NCBI GenBank assembly: GCA_039028895.1
Contig: JBCCHF010000050.1
Coordinates: 1 to 40,530, forward strand
Origin: JAHDCJ01 sp039028895
GTDB taxonomy: Bacteria > Bacteroidota > Bacteroidia > Chitinophagales > Saprospiraceae
Length of the DNA: 40,530 nt
Reading direction: 5' to 3'
In this document: positions 35,616 to 40,530 of the stretch, in pieces
How the letters are laid out: each line of letters opens with the position of its first letter
Position numbering within the stretch: position 1 is the first letter of the stretch
The notes under the pieces: model-generated
What the model was told of the DNA's origin: nothing
The model's database searches: none
Seen by the model: the letters and a program-made list of their open reading frames with translations, nothing else
Translations under genes and position numbers: made by a program

Positions 35616-36122
35616 TCACTCTACGAATTCAGGTTCGGTTGAAGGCAATTCTGCGCCGCGCATTTTGGCACTGGCCCATTGAATAGCTTTCACAATATTA
35701 TTGTAACCGGTACAACGGCAGAGGTTCCCGGAAATACCCCAGCGAATTTCTTCCTCTGTCGGATCAGGATTATGCTCTAACAACTCTACGGCTCTCATCA
35801 TGATCCCTGGTGTGCAGAAACCGCAGTGCAGTGCATGGTTAAGGTGGAATCCTTCCTGAATAGGGTGCAGACCTTCTGCGGTCGCCAATCCTTCAACAGT
35901 GGCTATTTCTTTACCGTCGATCTGGACGGCTAAAATGGTACAGGATTTTGCTGACTTTCCGTCAATAAGGACAGTGCATGCCCCACAACTTGAGGTATCA
36001 CAACCAATGTGTGTACCTGTCTGATTAACGACTTCCCTGATAAGGTGAACCAGCAATAAACGAGGCTCTACTTCTGCAGATTGGTCCTGTCCATTTAATT
36101 TGAAGTTTATCTTATGTTTCAT
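35616..36122 (-). CDS. coxS: CO dehydrogenase small subunit (two 2Fe-2S clusters)
   Basis: 168 residues. The N-terminal plant-type cluster motif is CDTSSCGAC with Cys61 (ligands Cys41, 46, 49, 61), and the C-terminal helical cluster motif has Cys100, Cys103 (HCGFCTPG) and CRCTG (Cys135, 137). All eight ligands are present. It moves electrons from the Mo site in CoxL to FAD in CoxM. The ATG lies 7 bp after the coxM stop. Confidence 0.96.
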   Translation of the reverse strand: MKHKINFKLNGQDQSAEVEPRLLLVHLIREVVNQTGTHIGCDTSSCGACTVLIDGKSAKSCTILAVQIDGKEIATVEGLATAEGLHPIQEGFHLNHALHCGFCTPGIMMRAVELLEHNPDPTEEEIRWGISGNLCRCTGYNNIVKAIQWASAKMRGAELPSTEPEFVE

Positions 36123-36129
36123 TTGTGTA

Positions 36130-36996
36130 TTATTTGATGCGTTCTAGAGATTTCTTGATCATTCGTTGGGTGATGATACCGACGAGATGTCTTTTGTACT
36201 CCTCATCACCTCGAAGATCTGATGATGGGTTACACTCAGTTGAAGCCAGTTGACCAGCCTTTTTGATATCATCAGCTGTCAATGTGGTACCTTCGAGTGC
36301 TGCCTCAGCCTGGGTAGCACGCATTGGCGTTGAATTTACGTTGGTCAATCCAATCCTGGCCTTGCGGCAAACGCCTCCTCTGTCCATATGAATAGCAACG
36401 GCTACTCCAGCTGTGGCATAATCACCAACCTTACGTTCGGCCTTATGGTAAGCACAGCCAAACTGGTTGGCAGGAGTAGGAATCCTGATTTCTGTCAGAA
36501 TCTCTCCATGCTGGATGGCCGTTGTGTAAAAGCCGTAGAAAAAGTCATTGATTGAAACCGTCCTGCTACCAGATGGGCTGGCGATTTCTACTTCGGCATC
36601 AAGTGCCATCATGACTGCCGGATGGTCATTCGCAGCATCTCCATGAGCGATATTGCCACCTATGGTACCAAAATTTCTAACTTGTGGATCAGCAATCAGT
36701 TTTGCTGCATCAGTGAAAATTGGGTATTTTTCACGAATGATGGAAGATTCTTCCATTGCGGATTCCTTGGTCATGGCACCAATCTTAAGGAAACCGTTTT
36801 CTTCCTTTACATAAGAAAGGCCCGGTATCCGATTGATATCGACCAAGTGTGTGGGAGAGGCAAACCTCAGCTTCATCATAGGGATCAAGCTGTGACCGCC
36901 AGCGAGAATTTTGGCATCTTCACCGTGTTCCGCCAAAAGGCTGAATGCCTCCTGAAGCGTCGTCGGTGCTGAATAACCGAAGGATTCTGGGATCAT
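36130..36996 (-). CDS. coxM: CO dehydrogenase medium subunit (FAD-binding)
   Basis: 288 residues. The two FAD-binding motifs of this family are present: AGGHS at 32-36 and TIGGN at 111-115 (TIGGNIAHGDAANDHPA). It starts MIPESFGYSAPTTLQEA, typical of CoxM/CutM. It carries electrons to the respiratory chain, probably quinones. It is the first gene of the minus-strand cox operon, and the region upstream to 37160 is shared with the divergent XdhC gene. Confidence 0.95.
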   Translation of the reverse strand: MIPESFGYSAPTTLQEAFSLLAEHGEDAKILAGGHSLIPMMKLRFASPTHLVDINRIPGLSYVKEENGFLKIGAMTKESAMEESSIIREKYPIFTDAAKLIADPQVRNFGTIGGNIAHGDAANDHPAVMMALDAEVEIASPSGSRTVSINDFFYGFYTTAIQHGEILTEIRIPTPANQFGCAYHKAERKVGDYATAGVAVAIHMDRGGVCRKARIGLTNVNSTPMRATQAEAALEGTTLTADDIKKAGQLASTECNPSSDLRGDEEYKRHLVGIITQRMIKKSLERIK

Positions 36997-37088
36997 AATG
37001 TGTTGATTTAAAAATTATTTTAAACTGGTTGAATGAAAATTCATTTAATAAAGAGGGGAATTGACAAAAGGTTTAAAATTGGGTTATT

Positions 37089-37096
37089 TAATTTTG
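37089..37096 (+). promoter_or_regulatory. Candidate -7 element for the divergent XdhC gene
   Basis: TAATTTTG is an exact TAnnTTTG match, 65 bp upstream of the ATG at 37161. A TTGACA (37061-37066) lies upstream but the spacing (25 bp) is a little long. No matching element was found on the minus strand for coxM. Confidence 0.4.
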
Positions 37097-37099
37097 CTA

Positions 37100-37116
37100 T
37101 TTAGACAAAGTCTAAA
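37100..37116. promoter_or_regulatory. Perfect palindrome between coxM and divergent XdhC gene
   Basis: TTTAGAC-AAA-GTCTAAA, a perfect 7-bp inverted repeat starting 4 bp after the candidate -7 element, i.e. over the predicted start site. This is a good position for a repressor or other dimeric regulator of the cox locus. No regulator gene is linked in the window. Confidence 0.5.
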
Positions 37117-37160
37117 ACATAAAACGGAAGCAAAGAAATATACCAACAATTATTTGCAAA

Positions 37161-38276
37161 ATGAAAGAAATTGAAAAAATAATAGAAAAATATGATAATA
37201 CCGATTGGTCGGTAGAAAGCCTTGCTCTTGGGACAGTGGTAAAAGTGGAGGAATCCTCTTACCGAAGAATCGGAGCACGGATGTTAGTAAGCAGCAGTGG
37301 CAACTGGATCGGTGGTATCAGTGGCGGTTGCCTGGAAGGCGATGCGTTGAAAAGGGCTAAAATGGCTATTTCAAAAGACCAAAGTTCTATTATCGTTTAC
37401 GATACACTGGAAGATGATGCCCACCAGATCGGTGTTGGTCTTGGGTGTAATGGCAGGATTGAAGTGCTCTTCACGCCAATAAAAAAAGATGATCCTAACA
37501 ACCAGTTAGAACAGCTGAAGCAATTCACTTCAAGCCGTCAGCCAAACCTGCTATTCCAGGTCATTAACGTCATGGGTGCAGACAAATCCATGCTCGGTGC
37601 TTTTTTTACGGAAAACGAAGTCGATCAACTTAGTGCCTCAATCGGTATTCCGGCAACGGAAATAAAAGAAAAAGCAGCATTGGTAAGAGAACGTGGCAAG
37701 TCAAAAGAATTCTGGATAAAAACCGAAAGCGGTCAGCCCTTTGAAATATTGATCGAGTGGTTAAGGCCAAAAACGAAGATTATTCTTTGTGGTGATAATT
37801 ATGATGTCAATGCATTTGTCAGCATCGCACACGAATTAGGCTGGGAGATCCATGTAGCCGGAAAAAAGCGAAAATTGAATAAGCATGTATTTGATCATGC
37901 AACCTCAGTAGTCGAGCCTGAAGAAGCTCCGAAAATCGGGTATGACGATCATACGGCAGTCGTTTTAATGTCTCATGACTATAAAACCGACCTCAGGCTA
38001 TTGCGGTATTATCTCAAACAGGATGTACCTTACATCGGACTACTAGGCCCCAAAAAGAGGACTATGAAAATGCAAAATGAGCTCCTTGATATCGGCGAGT
38101 CCGTCATTCTTGAAAATGAGGTTAATGTATTTGGGCCCGTAGGTCTCGACATTGGAGCGGAGAGTCCGGAAGAAATTGCATTATCCATCTCCGCAGAGAT
38201 CATTGCTACTATGCGGGGTCGCGATGGTCAGCCACTAAGAAAACGCATCGGTCCGATTCATGAACGTGCCTATTAA
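37161..38276 (+). CDS. XdhC/CoxF-family molybdenum-cofactor insertion protein
   Basis: 371 residues, ATG start. The N-terminal XdhC domain has EESSYRRIGARMLV and WIGGISGGCLEGD (with the conserved Cys57), and the C-terminal Rossmann part has KIILCGDNYDVNAFVSIAHE, VVLMSHDYKTD, YIGLLGPKKR and GLDIGAESPEEIALSI, all standard family blocks. Unlike the paralog at 29351-30334 it has no YHS domain. It is transcribed divergently from coxM and should serve CO dehydrogenase maturation. Which of the two is closer to CoxF or CoxI cannot be settled by eye. Confidence 0.9.
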   Translation: MKEIEKIIEKYDNTDWSVESLALGTVVKVEESSYRRIGARMLVSSSGNWIGGISGGCLEGDALKRAKMAISKDQSSIIVYDTLEDDAHQIGVGLGCNGRIEVLFTPIKKDDPNNQLEQLKQFTSSRQPNLLFQVINVMGADKSMLGAFFTENEVDQLSASIGIPATEIKEKAALVRERGKSKEFWIKTESGQPFEILIEWLRPKTKIILCGDNYDVNAFVSIAHELGWEIHVAGKKRKLNKHVFDHATSVVEPEEAPKIGYDDHTAVVLMSHDYKTDLRLLRYYLKQDVPYIGLLGPKKRTMKMQNELLDIGESVILENEVNVFGPVGLDIGAESPEEIALSISAEIIATMRGRDGQPLRKRIGPIHERAY

Positions 38277-38310
38277 GGGTACAACGCCTAGACTATCAGA
38301 AATCTGAATT

Positions 38311-38481
38311 ATGAAAAAAGAAAACTTACTAGCTGTTTCTCTCGCGATCGGTGTCGGCTTCGGTGCCGGAATGGGTATTTACATGGGTAATATGCTGGTG
38401 TGGGTAGCTATTGGGGCAGCAATTGGCTTTGGCACATCATGGTGGATGGGAAAAAATCAGGAAAAAGAAGATTCTGAGTAA
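38311..38481 (+). CDS. Small glycine-zipper membrane protein (56 residues)
   Basis: ATG to TAA gives MKKENLLAVSLAIGVGFG followed by GAGMGIYMGNMLVWVAIGAA, then IGFGTSWWMGKNQEKEDSE. Two short glycine-rich hydrophobic segments with a GxGxG-like pattern indicate a glycine-zipper membrane peptide with a charged tail. It starts 34 bp after the XdhC stop and may be cotranscribed. Similar small proteins of unknown function are common in Bacteroidota. Confidence 0.65.
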   Translation: MKKENLLAVSLAIGVGFGAGMGIYMGNMLVWVAIGAAIGFGTSWWMGKNQEKEDSE

Positions 38482-38512
38482 CATTTTTAATAAATGAATC
38501 CTTAACTTTGCA

Positions 38513-38520
38513 GGCCTTGC
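38513..38520 (+). promoter_or_regulatory. Candidate -7 element for the tRNA pair
   Basis: TAACTTTG is an exact TAnnTTTG match, 57 bp upstream of the first tRNA base. No clear -33 TTG precedes it. Confidence 0.45.
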
Positions 38521-38577
38521 AGGAACGAAAAGTATTACAATGCAGTTTGTAAAGGTACTTGTGGGAAAAATTATTTC

Positions 38578-38652
38578 GGGTGATTAGCTCAGTTGGTTTA
38601 GAGCGCATGCTTGACAGGCATGAGGTCACTGGTTCGAATCCAGTATCACCCA
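38578..38652 (+). tRNA. tRNA-Val (anticodon GAC)
   Basis: 75 nt cloverleaf. Acceptor GGGTGAT pairs with ATCACCC; the D arm holds AGCTCAGTTGGTTTAGAGC; the anticodon arm CATGC-TTGACAG-GCATG gives anticodon GAC; the T arm is CTGG-TTCGAAT-CCAG. Discriminator A. No encoded CCA (ACA follows). Confidence 0.96.
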
Positions 38653-38660
38653 CATTCATT

Positions 38661-38734
38661 CGGGATGTAGCTCAGTCCGGTAGAGTACTCGTCTGGGGGG
38701 CGAGGGGTCGCTGGTTCAAGTCCAGTCATCCCGA
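38661..38734 (+). tRNA. tRNA-Pro (anticodon GGG)
   Basis: 74 nt cloverleaf, 8 bp after tRNA-Val. Acceptor CGGGATG pairs with CATCCCG; the anticodon arm CTCGT-CTGGGGG-GCGAG gives anticodon GGG; the T arm is CTGG-TTCAAGT-CCAG. Discriminator A. The C1-G72 pair is typical of tRNA-Pro. Confidence 0.95.
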
Positions 38735-38762
38735 CCCAAGGGGCCGTCCCATTTAAAAAATT

Positions 38763-38794
38763 AAGCCAGTTACCATTGAGGTACTGGCTTTTTT
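38763..38794 (+). terminator. Intrinsic terminator after the tRNA pair
   Basis: AAGCCAGTTACC pairs with GGTACTGGCTT (one bulged T) and is followed by a T-run (TTTT). It lies 28 bp after tRNA-Pro. Confidence 0.82.
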
Positions 38795-38830
38795 GGTTTA
38801 AACTCTGTGTTTTATCAAGGCAAATTTCTG

Positions 38831-39157
38831 CTATGCATCATTAATAGCGTAAGCCAACAATTGTTGAGCAAGTTCTGCATTTGACAATGATTGGTTATTG
38901 TCGTTATTTGATTCTTCTATAGCATCCAGGAAGTAATAAAAATCAAACAGATAAAAATAAGTTATCTCATTTTCAGTATGCTCTAGATTGCCACCTGATT
39001 TCTCTATTTCAAAGAACGCTAAATCATTTTCGATGCTAATTGGTTTCTTCATATAGATTTCAACAACTTCAGTATCCAAAGCCAAAGACCTGCTTTCGCA
39101 AAACTGTTTGAAGGATCCTTCGTTCCTGAAATAGGTGACTAACTCTTCTAAGTTCAT
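38831..39157 (-). CDS. Hypothetical acidic protein
   Basis: 108 residues, ATG start, only 2 bp after the stop of the upstream 68-residue gene. It begins MNLEELVTYFRNEGSFKQFC and contains a run of aromatic residues (YFYLFDFYYFLDAIEE) and an Asn-rich stretch near the end. No signal peptide, no recognised domain. With its two upstream neighbours it forms a tight minus-strand cluster of small acidic proteins, which in Bacteroidota are often immunity genes for polymorphic toxins; this is an inference. Confidence 0.6.
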   Translation of the reverse strand: MNLEELVTYFRNEGSFKQFCESRSLALDTEVVEIYMKKPISIENDLAFFEIEKSGGNLEHTENEITYFYLFDFYYFLDAIEESNNDNNQSLSNAELAQQLLAYAINDA

Positions 39158-39159
39158 TA

Positions 39160-39366
39160 CTAAAGCTTAATACTTTTGTAAACCATGGCTTTGTCCACAA
39201 TTTCTTCTGCTGTCAAATTTTCATATTCTTTTCCAAAAATATCATCCGTGGCATTGGGATCAGGGACATTGCTTTCAAACTCTTCAATCATTTTATCAAT
39301 TTCAAGTTCTGAACCTTCTGCGGATTGGATTCTTTTTACTAGTGTGACCAGGTCTTGTCTGTGCAT
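39160..39366 (-). CDS. Small acidic helical protein, bacteriocin-immunity-like
   Basis: 68 residues, ATG start. The sequence DLVTLVKRIQSAEGSELEID, then MIEEFESNVPDPNATDDIFG and LTAEEIVDKAMVYKSI, recalls small helical immunity proteins that neutralise nuclease bacteriocins (xxLVxxIxxAEGxExEID...VPxP...). The resemblance is by pattern only and was not checked by search. It is 12 bp after the 157-residue gene and 2 bp before the 108-residue gene. Confidence 0.6.
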   Translation of the reverse strand: MHRQDLVTLVKRIQSAEGSELEIDKMIEEFESNVPDPNATDDIFGKEYENLTAEEIVDKAMVYKSIKL

Positions 39367-39378
39367 ACCTACTAATAT

Positions 39379-39852
39379 CTAAAAGTCTAAGTTTTCTTTA
39401 TACCACCAAAATTGCTTTTGCCAATCTTCCACTTTATCAATAGCAGTCATTTTTGCTTTTAGCTTTTCATTAGAAAACCTATTCCTAACTGCCTCCTCAT
39501 ACTCCTGTTTTAAGATGGGATCAAAATACAAACCGAAGTATTCCAAAGCATGTATTTCATCACAAAGAGATAACAACTTATGCATTTCCTCATATTCCAG
39601 CCTTCCATTGGCTGTCGCAAGTTTAATAGCATAATTTACTTGCCGTTTCAAAAGATCATTAAACGCCCAATCTTTTAGTTTTTCAAGGAAAACTTCTCGG
39701 AGCATTTTGACTTCTGGATCATTTTCTTGCTTGAAGCAATACGACAATACGAATAATTCATATGCAATGGTTGAAGCATTATGGGGTAGTTTCACCATAC
39801 CATTCATTCGTTTCTCAACCGATTTTATTAATCGCTTTTTATCCAAATGCAA
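39379..39852 (-). CDS. Hypothetical helical protein
   Basis: 157 residues if translation begins at the TTG at 39852; the first in-frame ATG is 39804 (141 residues), and a stop lies upstream of the TTG. The sequence is helical and charged, with EYEEMHKLLSLCDEIHALEYFG and a Trp-rich end (VEDWQKQFWWYKENLDF). No recognised domain, no signal peptide. It is the first gene of the three-gene minus-strand cluster. With the TTG start it overlaps the end of a decayed frame by 14 bases. Confidence 0.55.
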   Translation of the reverse strand: MHLDKKRLIKSVEKRMNGMVKLPHNASTIAYELFVLSYCFKQENDPEVKMLREVFLEKLKDWAFNDLLKRQVNYAIKLATANGRLEYEEMHKLLSLCDEIHALEYFGLYFDPILKQEYEEAVRNRFSNEKLKAKMTAIDKVEDWQKQFWWYKENLDF

Positions 39853-40168
39853 CTTGGTTTTTTAGACGCAGTCTCAAAAATATACTTTGGGTTTGAATTG
39901 GGAAATCAGGAATTTTGGAAAATTGAGGCAATTCTTGTCCAATCAATAAATCATCCAACTGTTTGGCCAGCTTTCTATCCTTAAATTTTTTCAACTTAAT
40001 GTCTCCTTATGCGCCACCGCCAACAATTTATTCTGACATTGAATCGGATAGTTGGTAGTATTTCATGGTAATTAAATTTTGCACCAAATTGACTTGGCTT
40101 TCCTCGAGAAGCATATTGTCTCCACAATTTTTACAAAGTATTTGCATAATCATTTTATCTCTATGCAT
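39839..40168 (-). pseudogene. Decayed small ORF with two in-frame stops
   Basis: In one frame the minus strand reads 46 codons from the ATG at 40168 (MHRDKMIMQILCKNCGDNML ... MKYYQLSDSMSE), a stop at 40028-40030, IVGGGA, a stop at 40007-40009, and then 55 more codons (GDIKLKKFKDRKLAKQLDDL, LPQFSKIPDFPIQ) to a stop at 39839-39841. The frame stays the same, so this may be one gene broken by two nonsense changes, or a short real ORF (40028-40168) followed by non-coding sequence. The protein is not recognised. Confidence 0.35.
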
Positions 40169-40216
40169 TTTGACCTTTATGACGCCATATGTAAAGATTT
40201 TCCTTGATCCACAATC

Positions 40217-40530
40217 CTACCAAAACACATCCAAAGGCTTCCTGAAATGAATATTGATTGAAGGCGGCCCCGTCATATAAAACGTCTGATAGTAGGTATC
40301 CAGGTTCATATGTTTATTGGTTAACATAATGCCCATTGACAGGTCCTGCCAGGGATTGTACATCAACTCCCAGGTATAAAAAAGGTAATTATAGCCACTC
40401 CTTTCTGCTTTTATTCCCAGATAATCAAAGAGCAATTTTGTTTTAAAGTTTTTACCTATCCGATATTGGGCTTCCGCCACAAGACCGGCACCAAAAACAT
40501 ATTGACGCGGATATTCGGTAAAAACCGCCC
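40217..40530 (-). CDS. C-terminal part of a probable outer-membrane protein (cut by window edge)
   Basis: The frame is open to the window end (40530), so the visible part is only the 3' portion, at least 103 residues. It contains alternating patterns with aromatic girdle residues (FGAGLVAEAQYRIGKNFKTK, YNYLFYTWELMYNPWQDLSM) and ends in KPLDVFW, an aromatic C-terminal residue typical of outer-membrane beta-barrels. The rest of the gene lies outside. An internal GTG at 40480 is not taken as the start because the frame continues upstream of it. Confidence 0.6.
   Translation of the reverse strand, partial: AVFTEYPRQYVFGAGLVAEAQYRIGKNFKTKLLFDYLGIKAERSGYNYLFYTWELMYNPWQDLSMGIMLTNKHMNLDTYYQTFYMTGPPSINIHFRKPLDVFW

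Noticed and set aside
38408..38659. 83-codon minus-strand frame covering the tRNA-Val gene and the small membrane protein gene
   Set aside because: It reads through the tRNA on the opposite strand and the composition is that of tRNA antisense; the translated motif (DTGFEPVTS) is a known artefact of tRNA regions.
38559..38756. 65-codon plus-strand frame across both tRNAs
   Set aside because: It translates tRNA-Val and tRNA-Pro; it is a frame through RNA genes, not a protein.

Overview
The window looks like a chromosomal segment of a Bacteroidota bacterium, probably in the Saprospiria/Cytophagia range, although the exact lineage cannot be fixed from sequence alone. The evidence is a type IX secretion (T9SS) C-terminal sorting domain, a hybrid two-component system carrying sensor propeller, kinase, receiver and AraC output on one chain, large secreted proteins with cysteine-rich and beta-helix repeats, many signal peptides and lipoproteins, and several matches to the Bacteroidota -7 promoter element TAnnTTTG upstream of genes.

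Layout. (1) 302-4625 (+): an ECF sigma factor, a one-pass membrane protein with a TPR-like outer domain (probable anti-sigma), a secreted SUMF1/FGE-fold protein and a T9SS-sorted protein built from 26-residue glycine/aspartate repeats. Together they look like one sigma-controlled surface locus. (2) 4628-6607 (-): a type I pullulanase lipoprotein. (3) 6921-9503: a DUF2805-type small protein, an unknown helical protein, a GNAT acetyltransferase and a small lipoprotein. (4) 9582-11986: a cold-shock island with an N-terminally extended CSD protein, a DEAD-box helicase behind a long structured leader, and a minimal CspA-like protein with a strong terminator. It is followed by a frameshifted AraC-type HTH remnant. 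(5) 12349-14493: an SRPBCC protein, a two-TM protein and an unknown protein. (6) 14633-18703: the hybrid two-component regulator, then a methyltransferase. (7) 19739-29354: three consecutive secreted protein genes, two paralogous parallel beta-helix proteins and a 2239-residue protein containing five 768-bp tandem units with no net length change and a dockerin-like C-terminus.

(8) 29351-38276: a complete aerobic carbon monoxide dehydrogenase locus. Reading on the minus strand it is coxM-coxS-coxL-coxG-coxD-coxE-XdhC/CoxI-like, with a second XdhC-family gene divergent on the plus strand. CoxL carries AYRCSFR, the form I signature of genuine Mo-Cu CO dehydrogenase. CoxM (FAD), CoxS (two 2Fe-2S) and CoxL (Mo-Cu) form the enzyme; CoxD (MoxR AAA+), CoxE (VWA) and the XdhC proteins are maturation factors; CoxG is a probable membrane recruiter. 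The last gene of the minus-strand operon has an added C-terminal YHS metal-binding-type domain. (9) 38311-38794: a glycine-zipper micro-protein, tRNA-Val(GAC), tRNA-Pro(GGG) and a terminator. (10) 38831-40530 (-): a cluster of small acidic proteins of unknown function, possibly immunity-like, a decayed reading frame, and the 3' end of a likely outer-membrane protein that leaves the window.

Many genes have in-frame TTG or GTG codons upstream of the most likely ATG. Starts were chosen by signal peptides, conserved N-termini and gene overlaps. The most noteworthy items are the form I CO dehydrogenase operon with its YHS fusion, its intercistronic hairpins and the palindrome in its divergent control region, and the length-conserved 5 x 256-residue tandem array in the giant secreted protein.
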